From Nocardioides aurantiacus (GTDB taxonomy: Bacteria; Actinomycetota; Actinomycetes; Propionibacteriales; Nocardioidaceae): a stretch of 64,000 bases of DNA. Positions 56,316 to 64,000 of this stretch are shown one piece after another. The position numbers and the translations under genes were made by a program. The notes below the pieces were generated by a model, which saw nothing but the letters and a program-made list of their open reading frames with translations, was not told the DNA's origin and made no database searches. The stretch lies in the NCBI RefSeq assembly GCF_003752505.1, contig NZ_RKHO01000001.1, forward strand, positions 3,348,001 to 3,412,000, written 5' to 3'. Positions within the stretch are counted from its first letter, which is position 1. Every line of letters starts with the position of its first letter.

Positions 56316-57161
56316 TCAGACCCGACCGGCCCGGATGTCCCGCGTCAGCTGGCGGAGCAGGTCGAGCACCCCGCCGGGCCCCTCGACGACCACGTCCGCG
56401 AGGTCGGCCAGCGGGTTGTCCTCGGCGGAGGCCGAGCAGACCAGCAGGCCGGGCAGGCCCTGACCGCGGAGCTCCTCGACGGCCTTGAACGCCTCCACGT
56501 CACCGAGGTCGTCACCACCGAAGACGACGGCGCGGGCCTCGAGCTGCTCGACGAGGCGGCGTACGGCGGCACCCTTGTGCATCCCGTGGGCGCGCACCTC
56601 GATCACCTGCTTGCCGGGCTCGACGTCGAGGTCGTGGGCACGGGCGGCGTCGGTGAGCAGCGGCAGCAGCCGGTCGTACGCCGCCTCCGGGTCCTCGAGC
56701 CGTCGGGTGTGCACCGCGACGGCGAGCCCCTTCTCCTCGATCCACGCCTCGCTCGCGTCGGCCCGTCGCAGCAGCCGCGGCAGCTCGCTGGTGAGGGTGG
56801 CCAGGCCGCGGGGCGGGGCGGGCGAGATGACCCGGCGCTCCACCGAGGTCCAGCGCTCGTTGCCGTACTGCCCCAGCACGAACAGCTCGCGCCCGTGCTC
56901 CCCGACCTCGTTGCCGACCTCCTCCAGGCCGCCCAGCGCCAGCGCCTGCCGGGCGGGACGTCCCGTCACGACGGCGACGGCGCGCACCTGCTCGGCGAGG
57001 TCGACGAGCACCTCGGGGGCGTCGGGGTGGATGTGCGCGCTCTCGGGGTCGTCGACGATCGGCGCCAGGGTGCCGTCGAAGTCGAGGCCGACGACGAGGT
57101 CGTCGGCCGCGCGCACCACTGCGGCGTAGTGCCGCTCACCGTCGACCGACGTGAACTCCAT
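56316..57161 (-). CDS. otsB: Trehalose-6-phosphate phosphatase
   Basis: 281 aa from ATG 57161. HAD motif I is GLDFDGTLAP with Asp27 and Asp29; motif II is VVTGRPA, the cap domain follows, and motif IV appears as FGGDDLGDVEAF. It removes phosphate from trehalose-6-phosphate made by OtsA, whose gene lies on the other strand at 59247. The pair makes trehalose, a compatible solute and cell-envelope precursor. Confidence 0.9.
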   Translation of the reverse strand: MEFTSVDGERHYAAVVRAADDLVVGLDFDGTLAPIVDDPESAHIHPDAPEVLVDLAEQVRAVAVVTGRPARQALALGGLEEVGNEVGEHGRELFVLGQYGNERWTSVERRVISPAPPRGLATLTSELPRLLRRADASEAWIEEKGLAVAVHTRRLEDPEAAYDRLLPLLTDAARAHDLDVEPGKQVIEVRAHGMHKGAAVRRLVEQLEARAVVFGGDDLGDVEAFKAVEELRGQGLPGLLVCSASAEDNPLADLADVVVEGPGGVLDLLRQLTRDIRAGRV

Positions 57162-57208
57162 GGCTCCATGCTCCCAGCCCGCCACGGCGGCGGCCACCGG
57201 GTCCGAGG

Positions 57209-57757
57209 TCAGGAGTAGTCGTCGGTGAGGATCACGGTGAGGCGGTCGAACTGCATCGGCTCCTCGGCCGGCTTGACCGAGGTGATGCCGAGGTCGCGGC
57301 CCAGCGCCTTGCCGGCCGCCTTGAGCCGCGGCGGGAAGTAGACGGTGGTGCCGTCGACGGTGCCGTACCAGTTGTCGGACCCGACGACGTTCCACCCGGC
57401 GGCCTTGGCGCGGCCCGCGACGGTGCCGGCGAGACCGGTGGTGCGGGTGTTGTTGTAGACCACGACGTAGGTCTCGGCAGGCTTGACCGGCTGCACCTTC
57501 TTGGTCGGCTTCGCGGTCGGGGTCGACGACGGGGTGGGGCTGGCCGACGGGGTGGGGCTGGGCTCGGTGACCGCGGGGGTGACCTGCTCGGGGCGGCCCG
57601 CCTCGTCGGGGTCGTTGGCCAGGAACACCAGGCCGGCCATGGCGACCGCGGAGATGCTCAGCGCCAGCAGCCGCGTGGAGAGCACGACGCCGCGCTCGTC
57701 ACGGGCGCGCAGCGAGAGCGGGTTCAGGGGTCGCAGCGGGGAGGGGGACACGCTCAC
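57209..57757 (-). CDS. LytR C-terminal domain membrane protein
   Basis: 182 aa from GTG 57757, overlapping the DUF3263 gene by 4 nt (GTGA). A membrane helix (about 28-48), a Pro/Ser/Thr-rich linker (about 58-85) and a C-terminal LytR_C domain (ETYVVVYNNTRTTGLAGTVAGRAKAAGWNV ... TVYFPP). The domain is thought to bind envelope polymers outside the membrane. A DUF3263/LytR_C pair is common in Actinobacteria near trehalose or cell-wall genes, with unknown function. Confidence 0.85.
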   Translation of the reverse strand: MSVSPSPLRPLNPLSLRARDERGVVLSTRLLALSISAVAMAGLVFLANDPDEAGRPEQVTPAVTEPSPTPSASPTPSSTPTAKPTKKVQPVKPAETYVVVYNNTRTTGLAGTVAGRAKAAGWNVVGSDNWYGTVDGTTVYFPPRLKAAGKALGRDLGITSVKPAEEPMQFDRLTVILTDDYS

Positions 57758-58062
57758 TCCGGGATCTCGAAGCCGAGGCGGCGCGCGGAGCGCTGCCGCT
57801 GGCGGGTGGCCCGCAGCCGGCGGAGACGGCGTACGAGCAGGGGGTCGTGGGCCAGCGCCTCGGGACGGTCGATGAGGGCGTTGAGCACCTGGTAGTAGCG
57901 GGTCGAGGACATGTCGAACTTCTCGCGGACCGCCTGCTCCTTGGCGCCGGCGTACTTCCACCACTGCCGCTCGAAGTCCAGCATCGCGGCGTCGCGCTCG
58001 CTGACGCCGGTGGCCTCGTCGACCCGGGGATCGGGGCTGCTGTGCGCGTGGCTGGCGACCAT
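57754..58062 (-). CDS. DUF3263 helix-turn-helix protein
   Basis: 102 aa. DAAMLDFERQWWKYAGAKEQAVREKFDMSSTRYYQVLNALID is the DUF3263 sequence, a compact helical domain with a helix-turn-helix look, followed by a basic tail (RRLRRLRATRQRQRSARR). A DNA-binding role is likely but unproved. It is coupled by 4-nt overlap to the LytR_C gene. Confidence 0.87.
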   Translation of the reverse strand: MVASHAHSSPDPRVDEATGVSERDAAMLDFERQWWKYAGAKEQAVREKFDMSSTRYYQVLNALIDRPEALAHDPLLVRRLRRLRATRQRQRSARRLGFEIPE

Positions 58063-58188
58063 CGTGGATCTCTCCTCGGTCGGGCCCGGACGTGAGCGGG
58101 CGGTGGTGCGGGTACGGCGGCTGGCGCGCCCAGCATAGGCGAGGAATCACAGCCGTGTCATTCGACCCGCGGTGGCTACCGTGCAGCC

Positions 58189-59202
58189 ATGGACACCACC
58201 TCGACGACCATCGGCTGGGGCGTGCTCGCCCCGGGGCGGATCGCCCACAACTTCGTCCGCGACCTCACCCAGGTCCCGGACGCGCGCCTGGTGGCCAGCG
58301 GCTCCCGCTCGCTGGAGCGGGCCGAGGCGTTCGCCGCCCAGCACGGCGGCCGCGCCCACGGCAGCTACGCCGAGCTCGTCGCCGACCCCGAGGTCGACGT
58401 CGTCTACGTCGCCTCGCCGCACACCCTGCACGAGGAGCACACGATGCTCGCGCTCGACGCCGGCAAGGCGGTGCTGTGCGAGAAGCCGATGACGCTGGAC
58501 GCCGCTGCCACCCAGCGGCTCGTCGACGCCGCCGCGGAGCGCGGGCTGTTCCTGATGGAGGCGATGTGGATGGCCTGCAACCCGGTGGTGCGTCGGATCA
58601 CCTCGCTGCTGGGCACCCCCGAGGCCCCGGGCGAGCACGGCGTCGCCCGCCAGGTCCACGCCGACCTCGGCTTCGTCGTCGACCGCGACCCCTCGGACCG
58701 CCTGCTCGACCCGTCCCTGGGCGGCGGCGCCCTGCTCGACATGGGCATCTACCCGCTCACCTTCGCCCACCTCGTCCTCGGCGAGCCCGAGCAGCTGGTG
58801 GGCGTGGCCGGCCTCTCCGACCGGGGCGTCGACCTCGACGTCGCGATCGCGGGCCGCTACGCAGGCGGCGCCACCGCGGCGCTGACCGCGTCGATGTCCG
58901 TCAACTCCCCGCGCACCGCCTCGGTCGCCACGACCACGGGCCGCTTCGACCTCGAGCACGACTTCCACTCCCCCACGCGGGTGCTGTGGACGGCGTACGA
59001 CGGGAAGGCGGGGACGTCGACCTGGCTGGAGGGCGAGGAGCCGGTGATCGGGCGCGGCTACGGCAACGAGGTCGTCGAGGTGCACCGCTGCCTGCGCGCC
59101 GGGGCGCTGACCAGCGAGCTGGCCCCGCCCGCGCGGACGGTCTCGCTCGCGCGGCAGATGGACGACCTGCTGGCCCAGGTCGGGGTCTCCTACGACGGCT
59201 GA
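58189..59202 (+). CDS. Gfo/Idh/MocA-family oxidoreductase
   Basis: 337 aa. The N-terminal Rossmann fold GWGVLAPGRIAHNFVRDL binds NAD(P); CEKPMTLD carries the conserved EKP Lys; the C-terminal half is the alpha/beta substrate domain with GGGALLDMGIYPL. These enzymes oxidise or reduce sugars, inositols or related diols. The substrate is unknown. It is the upstream neighbour of otsA on the same strand (44 bp). Confidence 0.88.
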   Translation: MDTTSTTIGWGVLAPGRIAHNFVRDLTQVPDARLVASGSRSLERAEAFAAQHGGRAHGSYAELVADPEVDVVYVASPHTLHEEHTMLALDAGKAVLCEKPMTLDAAATQRLVDAAAERGLFLMEAMWMACNPVVRRITSLLGTPEAPGEHGVARQVHADLGFVVDRDPSDRLLDPSLGGGALLDMGIYPLTFAHLVLGEPEQLVGVAGLSDRGVDLDVAIAGRYAGGATAALTASMSVNSPRTASVATTTGRFDLEHDFHSPTRVLWTAYDGKAGTSTWLEGEEPVIGRGYGNEVVEVHRCLRAGALTSELAPPARTVSLARQMDDLLAQVGVSYDG

Positions 59203-59246
59203 TCGACCCCTGATCGCGCCCGCCCGCCGCGGGTACTGTCACCGGC

Positions 59247-60704
59247 GTGAGTGAGCCCAGCAGCACCTCGACGACCGTGGCCGCCGACCTGCTCGTCGTG
59301 GCCAACCGGCTGCCCGTCGACCGGGTCGTCAACGACGACGGCAGCACCGAGTGGCGCGCCTCCCCCGGCGGGCTGGTCTCGGCGCTGGCGCCGGTGATGC
59401 GCAAGAACGAGGGCGCCTGGATCGGCTGGCCCGGCGACACCGGCACCGAGGTCGAGCCGTTCGAGAACGACGGCATCGCGCTGGTCCCCGTCGCCCTGTC
59501 GGACCAGGAGTACGCCGAGTTCTACGAGGGCTTCTCCAACGACACCCTGTGGCCGCTCTACCACGACCTCGTGGCCAAGCCGTCCTTCCGCCGCGAGTGG
59601 TGGGACTCCTACGTCACGGTCAACCAGCGCTTCGCCGACGCCGCCGCCGCCAACGCCGCCGAGGGCGCCACGGTGTGGGTGCAGGACTACCAGCTGCAGC
59701 TGGTGCCCCAGATGCTCCGCGAGCTGCGCCCCGACCTGCGGATCGGCTTCTACCTCCACATCCCGTTCCCGCCGGCCGAGCTGTTCTCCCAGCTGCCCTG
59801 GCGCCGCCAGGTGCTCGAGGGCCTGCTCGGCGCCGACCTCGTCGGCTTCCAGCTGTCCGGGGCCGCGCAGAACTTCGTGCGGCTGGTGCGCCAGCGGGTC
59901 GGGCACAAGACGCACCGCGACACCGTCTACCTGCCCGACGGCCGCGTGGTGCGCGCCCGCGCCTTCCCCATCTCGATCGACACCGAGGGCTTCGAGGAGC
60001 TGGCGCGCTCCGAGCCGGTCGAGACCCGTGCCGCCGAGATCCGGCGCGAGCTGGGCAACCCCTCGACGGTGTTCCTCGGCATCGACCGGCTCGACTACAC
60101 CAAGGGCATCTACGCCCGGCTGCGCGCCTTCAGCGAGCTGATCGCCGACGGCGAGCTCGACGTCGAGGACGCCGTCTTCGTGCAGGTCGCCACCCCCTCG
60201 CGCGAGCGCGTCGACCAGTACCGCCGCCTCCGCGACGACATCGACCGCCTGGTGGGACGCATCAACGGCGACCTGGGCCGCATCGGCAGGCCCGCGATCT
60301 CCTACCTCCACTCCTCCTTCCCCCGCGAGGAGATGGCCGCGCTCTACCGCGCCGCCGACGTCATGGTCGTGACGCCGTTCCGCGACGGCATGAACCTCGT
60401 CGCCAAGGAGTACGTCGCCTGCCGCTTCCACGAGGACGGCGCCCTGGTGCTCTCGGAGTTCGCCGGCGCCGCCGACGAGCTGCGCCAGGCCTACCTGGTC
60501 AACCCCTACGACATCAACGGCATGAAGGCCACGATGATGCAGGCCCACCGCGCCGAGCCCAAGGAGCTCTCCAAGCGGATGCGGGCGATGCGCAAGACGG
60601 TCACGGAGAACGACGTGGCCCACTGGGCCTCGACCTTCCTGGACTCGCTCGCCCTCGACCGCGACGCCCACGACAAGCAGACCCGCCCGCCGCACGAGTC
60701 GTAG
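59247..60704 (+). CDS. otsA: Trehalose-6-phosphate synthase
   Basis: 485 aa GT20 enzyme from GTG 59247. [10 protein letters not shown] near the N-terminus, the [14 protein letters not shown] phosphate-sugar region, [11 protein letters not shown] and [13 protein letters not shown] (donor-binding) are all diagnostic. It transfers glucose from an NDP-glucose to glucose-6-phosphate. otsB is nearby but on the other strand, separated by the LytR_C, DUF3263 and Gfo/Idh genes. Confidence 0.93.
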   Translation: MSEPSSTSTTVAADLLVVANRLPVDRVVNDDGSTEWRASPGGLVSALAPVMRKNEGAWIGWPGDTGTEVEPFENDGIALVPVALSDQEYAEFYEGFSNDTLWPLYHDLVAKPSFRREWWDSYVTVNQRFADAAAANAAEGATVWVQDYQLQLVPQMLRELRPDLRIGFYLHIPFPPAELFSQLPWRRQVLEGLLGADLVGFQLSGAAQNFVRLVRQRVGHKTHRDTVYLPDGRVVRARAFPISIDTEGFEELARSEPVETRAAEIRRELGNPSTVFLGIDRLDYTKGIYARLRAFSELIADGELDVEDAVFVQVATPSRERVDQYRRLRDDIDRLVGRINGDLGRIGRPAISYLHSSFPREEMAALYRAADVMVVTPFRDGMNLVAKEYVACRFHEDGALVLSEFAGAADELRQAYLVNPYDINGMKATMMQAHRAEPKELSKRMRAMRKTVTENDVAHWASTFLDSLALDRDAHDKQTRPPHES

Positions 60705-60729
60705 GTCCGCCGGGGGACGGGGCGCGCGG

Positions 60730-60944
60730 CATGTAACGCGGGGTTATGGCATGTGAACAACCCTGGGAACGGGTGTACGCCTGGACGAACACCGCGTTAC
60801 ATGGTGGGGCGGCTCGGGCGACCACCCCGTCGAGGCTCGTACGCCGAGGGGGCCGGCCGGCCGGCGTACCCATCTGGTGCGGTGCTGTTGCTGCCGACTG
60901 CCCGTCCTAAGCCTTGTTCACAAGCAGTAACCCCGCGTTACATG
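60730..60944. repeat. Long inverted repeat with internal third copy
   Basis: 60730-60760 and the reverse complement of 60914-60944 match at 28 of 31 positions; both begin CATGTAACGCGGGGTTA and end GTGAACAA. The 12-bp core CATGTAACGCGG occurs a third time, inverted, at 60792-60803. Each arm itself contains GTAAC-N5-GTTA symmetry. The 215-bp unit fills most of the 287-bp gap between the convergent otsA and FMN glutamate-synthase-like genes and contains no gene. Confidence 0.85.
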
Positions 60945-60991
60945 GGACGCCGACACCGACACCGCCGCCACCCCACCCCGCCCCCGCCGGC

Positions 60992-62587
60992 TCAGCTGGG
61001 GGACGTCACCCGCTCCGGGCCCAGGTCGCGCTCGCCCGCGCCCGCCTCGGCGGACCGGGGCTCGGCGCTGCCGGGGGCCGCGGCGACGAGGTCGAGCAGC
61101 TCCGACTGCAGCGACGGGCCGAGCTCGCCCCAGCCGGCGGCGTACCCGTAGACCTCGCGCAGCGAGCGGGCCTCGTAGTCGCCGCAGAGCACCTCGACGT
61201 CGTCCGGGGTGATCAGGCCGGGGTGGGCGACGCCGATCGACTCGGTGACCTTGACCAGCTCCGAGCGCAGCGTGCGGAGGTACTGCGCGCAGCGCTCGCC
61301 CTTGCTGACCGGCTCCAGGCCGCGGGTCAGCCAGGCGTTCTGCGTGGCGACGCCGGTCGGGCAGTGGTCGGTGTGGCACTTCTGCGCCTGGATGCAGCCG
61401 ATCGAGAGCATCGCCTCCCGGCCGGCGTTGACCATGTCGGCACCCAGGGCGAAGGCGACGGTGGCGTTGTCGGTGAGCCCGAGCTTGCCCGAGCCGACGA
61501 AGGTGACGCGGTCGGTCAGGCCGGCCTCGGCGAAGGCGCCGTAGACGCGGGCGAAGCCCAGCCGGAACGGCAGCGCGATCGAGTCGGCGAACACGCGTGG
61601 CGAGGCGCCGGTGCCGCCCTCGCCGCCGTCGACGGTCACGAAGTCGACGCCGCGGGTCCCGGGCCCCATCAGCCGCACCAGGTCGTGCCAGAAGCCGAGC
61701 TCGCCGACCGCCGACTTCACCCCGACCGGCAGCCCGGTCTCCGTGCCGAGCAGCTCCACGAAGTCGAGCAGGCTGTCGGTGTCGGTGAAGGCGGTGTGGC
61801 GCGCCGGGCTGGCGCAGTCGCGGCCCATCGGGATGCCGCGGATCTCGGAGATCTCCCGGCTCACCTTGCCGGCCGGCAGCAGGCCGCCCAGGCCGGGCTT
61901 GGCCCCCTGGGAGAGCTTGATCTCCAGCGCCCGCACCGGGTTGGCCTCGACCACCTCCCTCAGCCTCTCCAGGGAGAACGCACCCTCGGGCGTGCGGCAG
62001 CCGAAGTAGGACGTCCCGATCTGCAGCACCAGGTCGCCGCCCTGCTGGTGGTAGGGCGAGAGGCCGCCCTCGCCGGTGTTGTGCAGGCAGCCCGCCTCCT
62101 GGGCCCCGCGGTTGAGGGCGGTGATCGCGGGTCCCGACAGCGAGCCGTAGGACATGCCGGAGATGTTGACGACCGAGGCGGGCCGGAAGGCGTGCCGGCG
62201 GCCGCGCGGACCGCCCATCACCTTCGCCGAGGGCAGGCCCGCCGAGGCGTGGTCGCGGGGCAGCGAGGTCGGGAAGGTGCGGTGCTTGAGCACGGCGTAC
62301 CCGGGCAGGTGCTCGACGTCGTTGTCGGTGCCGAAGCCGGAGTAGTTGTTCTCCTGCTTGGCCGAGGCGTAGACCCAGGCGCGCTGGTCGCGGCTGAACG
62401 GCCGCTCCTCGTCGTTGCTCGTGACGATGTACTGGCGCAGCTCGGGCCCGACGCGTTCCAGCAGGTAGCGGGCGTGGGCCACGACCGGGAAGTTGCGCAG
62501 CAGGGCGTGACGGGTCTGGGTGAGGTCGCGAGCGGCGACGGCGCCCAGGGCCACCCCGGCTCCCCCGAGCAGGTGCGAGAGCTTCAT
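60992..62587 (-). CDS. FMN-binding glutamate synthase family protein
   Basis: 531 aa. After an N-terminal membrane-like segment (1-20), the glutamate-synthase central barrel follows with NISGMSYGSLSGPAI, GGEGGTGASP and, near the C-terminus, the Cys cluster CIQAQKCHTDHCPTGVATQ for an Fe-S centre. It is a stand-alone form without the glutamine amidotransferase domain. Such proteins are widespread but their true reaction (possibly amine or methylglutamate related) is not established. It is divergent from the PhaC-like hydrolase by 47 bp. Confidence 0.88.
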   Translation of the reverse strand: MKLSHLLGGAGVALGAVAARDLTQTRHALLRNFPVVAHARYLLERVGPELRQYIVTSNDEERPFSRDQRAWVYASAKQENNYSGFGTDNDVEHLPGYAVLKHRTFPTSLPRDHASAGLPSAKVMGGPRGRRHAFRPASVVNISGMSYGSLSGPAITALNRGAQEAGCLHNTGEGGLSPYHQQGGDLVLQIGTSYFGCRTPEGAFSLERLREVVEANPVRALEIKLSQGAKPGLGGLLPAGKVSREISEIRGIPMGRDCASPARHTAFTDTDSLLDFVELLGTETGLPVGVKSAVGELGFWHDLVRLMGPGTRGVDFVTVDGGEGGTGASPRVFADSIALPFRLGFARVYGAFAEAGLTDRVTFVGSGKLGLTDNATVAFALGADMVNAGREAMLSIGCIQAQKCHTDHCPTGVATQNAWLTRGLEPVSKGERCAQYLRTLRSELVKVTESIGVAHPGLITPDDVEVLCGDYEARSLREVYGYAAGWGELGPSLQSELLDLVAAAPGSAEPRSAEAGAGERDLGPERVTSPS

Positions 62588-62634
62588 GGACCATGCCTAC
62601 ACCCCGGAGGCCGCCACGTCGGTACTCTCCGGTA

Positions 62635-63906
62635 ATGGATCTGATCCCCAAGCCGGACCAGGTCGCGTCCGCGGCCAGCAACGTCGCGCACAAGCTGCTG
62701 TACGGCGGGCTGGCCGACCTCCGCCCGATGCCCCGCACGCTGATCGACGACGGCCCGCTGCGCGAGGTCTACCACTACCGGCCCCACAAGACCACGCGCG
62801 AGACCGGCGACCCGGTGCTGCTCGTGACCCCGCTGGCCGCGCCCGCGATCTGCTTCGACCTGCGCCGCGGCTGCTCCCTGGTGGAGCACCTCGTCCAGCA
62901 GGGCCGCCCGACCTACCTCGTGGAGTACGGCCAGATCTCGTTCAAGAACCGCGGCCTGGGGATCGAGCACTGGGTCGAGGAGGTCATCCCCGAGGCGGTC
63001 AAGGCGGTCTCCGAGCACGCCGGCGGCCGCCCGGTCCACCTCGTGGGCTGGAGCCTCGGCGGCATCTTCGCCACCCTCGTCGCCGCCGACCGGCCCGACC
63101 TGCCGATCGCCTCGCTGACCGTGCTCGGCTCGCCCTTCGACGTCGAGAAGGTGCCGCTCGTGGCGCCGCTGCGCCCGATCCTCAGGCTCACCGACGGCGG
63201 CGTCGTGACCCAGCTCTACCGGCTGCTCGGCGGTGCGCCGCGCCCGCTCGTGCGTCGGGCCTTCCAGCTGTCCTCGGGCACCAAGCTGATCACCAAGCCG
63301 CTGGCCACCCTGCAGCACCTCGACGACACCGAGTGGCTGGCGCAGATCGAGGCGGTGGACCGCTTCACCCGCAACATGATCGCCTACCCCGGCCGCAGCT
63401 TCGGGCAGCTCTACCACCGGATGCTCAAGGACAACCAGCTGCTCACCGGCAAGGTCGAGGTCTCCGGCCGCGACGTCGACGTAGCCGACGTGACCGCCCC
63501 CGTGCTCGTCTTCGCCGGCAACACCGACGGCATCGCGCCGATCAACGCGGTGCGTGCCCTGGTCGGCCTGCTGACCAAGGCCCACGAGGTGCGCTTCGAG
63601 ATCGTGCCCGGCGGCCACCTCGGCATGCTCACCGGCCGCGCCGCACGCACCACCACCTGGGTGGTCCTCGACGAGTGGCTCGAGCAGTACTCCACCCCCG
63701 ACGACCGCGCCACCCGGTCCAAGGCCCGCGCGAGGCGCAAGCCCCGCAAGCGGGTCGCCACCGCGGGGTCGGCCGAGCCCGGCACCGGCGCCCCGGCGGC
63801 GGAGCGGCGTACGGACCCGGTCGCCCCCGACCGGTCCGCGATCGGCTCCAACCCCGACCGCCGGTTCGCCTCGGCCTCCTCGCGCAACCTGGGTCGCAAG
63901 CCCTGA
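62635..63906 (+). CDS. PHA-synthase-like alpha/beta hydrolase
   Basis: 423 aa from ATG 62635. The core resembles PhaC: YHYRPHK, PVLLVTPLAAPAICFDLRRG, GWSLGGIFATLVAA as lipase-like box, and APVLVFAGNTDGIAPINAV with Asp, then GGHLGMLTGR with His. In PhaC the nucleophile is Cys; here it is Ser, so it is more likely an esterase, depolymerase or acyltransferase of the same fold. A basic, Arg/Lys/Pro-rich tail (about 360-423) is probably unstructured. The next gene starts 8 bp after the stop. Confidence 0.85.
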   Translation: MDLIPKPDQVASAASNVAHKLLYGGLADLRPMPRTLIDDGPLREVYHYRPHKTTRETGDPVLLVTPLAAPAICFDLRRGCSLVEHLVQQGRPTYLVEYGQISFKNRGLGIEHWVEEVIPEAVKAVSEHAGGRPVHLVGWSLGGIFATLVAADRPDLPIASLTVLGSPFDVEKVPLVAPLRPILRLTDGGVVTQLYRLLGGAPRPLVRRAFQLSSGTKLITKPLATLQHLDDTEWLAQIEAVDRFTRNMIAYPGRSFGQLYHRMLKDNQLLTGKVEVSGRDVDVADVTAPVLVFAGNTDGIAPINAVRALVGLLTKAHEVRFEIVPGGHLGMLTGRAARTTTWVVLDEWLEQYSTPDDRATRSKARARRKPRKRVATAGSAEPGTGAPAAERRTDPVAPDRSAIGSNPDRRFASASSRNLGRKP

Positions 63907-63914
63907 CCAGCCGG

Positions 63915-64000
63915 GTGACGGCACGGCGCCTGGTCGCCGCGGTGCTGACGGTGCTGGTGCTGCTGTCGCTGGGCAGCCTGGGGTCGGCCGACGAGCCCGA
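63915..64000 (+). CDS. Start of an exported protein (partial)
   Basis: From GTG 63915 the visible 28 residues (VTARRLVAAVLTVLVLLSLG...) form a signal peptide: basic start, long hydrophobic core, small residues before SADEP. It begins 8 bp after the PhaC-like gene and is likely co-transcribed. Nothing more can be said, as the window ends here. Confidence 0.6.
   Translation, partial: MTARRLVAAVLTVLVLLSLGSLGSADEP

Overview
The window is very GC-rich DNA with dense genes, many GTG/TTG starts, frequent 4-nt ATGA/GTGA gene overlaps and a gene content typical of an actinobacterium. The sigE-rseA-htrA-tatB-mrp block, a stand-alone groEL under CIRCE control, DUF3117, DUF3263, an F420-type PPOX protein and a HemD/response-regulator fusion together point to Actinomycetia, most likely Nocardioidaceae (Nocardioides-like). 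This assignment is inference from gene content and style; no rRNA or tRNA gene is visible.

Layout. 1-7.1 kb (minus strand): a surface-polymer set made of a LicD-like/methyltransferase fusion cut by the window edge, a secreted EEP-fold enzyme, a flippase-like protein, DUF2304 and a family 2 glycosyltransferase. Upstream lies a large secreted protein joining a cutinase-like domain that has lost its nucleophile, an Ig-like domain, a Pro-Thr stalk and seven RCC1 repeats. 7.3-8.4 kb: one intact IS481-family element with 6-bp GCTAGA duplications, inserted exactly at the stop codon of a secreted phospholipase D-like gene. 10-12.8 kb: a large membrane protein and a LicC-like nucleotidyltransferase. 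12.9-20.1 kb: the envelope-stress locus (MgtE-N/CBS protein, DUF1003, Mrp, TatB, HtrA, anti-sigma factor, SigE, O-methyltransferase), whose order resembles Rv1220c-Rv1232c of Mycobacterium tuberculosis. 20.3-30.5 kb: leucyl aminopeptidase, DUF3117, enoyl-CoA hydratase, a DapE/LOG/DivIVA-like overlapping trio, a LysE exporter, a GAF regulator, a hydrolase lipoprotein, a VOC protein and an AraC regulator.

30.5-35.6 kb holds accessory genes for a molybdenum hydroxylase (XdhC, a CoxE-like VWA protein, a MoxR ATPase, a MobA-like transferase) without the enzyme itself. 35.7-37.5 kb: AlkB, and an HxlR regulator divergent from an azoreductase. 37.5-47.4 kb is a complete nitrate assimilation operon: a candidate GlnR box, then narK, a molybdopterin nitrate reductase, its flavoprotein partner, nirB, nirD, a HemD/winged-helix fusion and a sirohydrochlorin chelatase-like gene. 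It joins uptake, reduction to ammonium and siroheme supply in one transcript. 47.5-56.3 kb: an MFS exporter, DoxX and SRPBCC proteins, groEL with two CIRCE operators, an SGNH hydrolase, ATP-grasp, OsmC and PPOX proteins, then a ThiS/MoaD-like protein and a threonine-synthase-fold enzyme behind a SAM-I riboswitch. 56.3-64 kb: trehalose phosphatase and synthase (otsB, otsA) around LytR_C and DUF3263 proteins, a repeat-rich intergenic region, an FMN glutamate-synthase-like protein and a PhaC-like hydrolase.

The strongest candidate for something unusual is 54421-56215. A SAM-I riboswitch whose P1 stem abuts the Shine-Dalgarno sequence controls a ThrC-like enzyme next to a sulfur-carrier-like protein. 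This suggests a methionine-branch (homocysteine-forming) role rather than threonine synthesis. Other notable signals are the IS481 insertion with a sequestered transposase ribosome binding site, four convergent gene pairs whose stops overlap on the palindrome CTAG, the groEL promoter/CIRCE inside the neighbouring coding sequence, and two uncharacterised intergenic inverted-repeat structures. No gap without a gene exceeds 300 bases.
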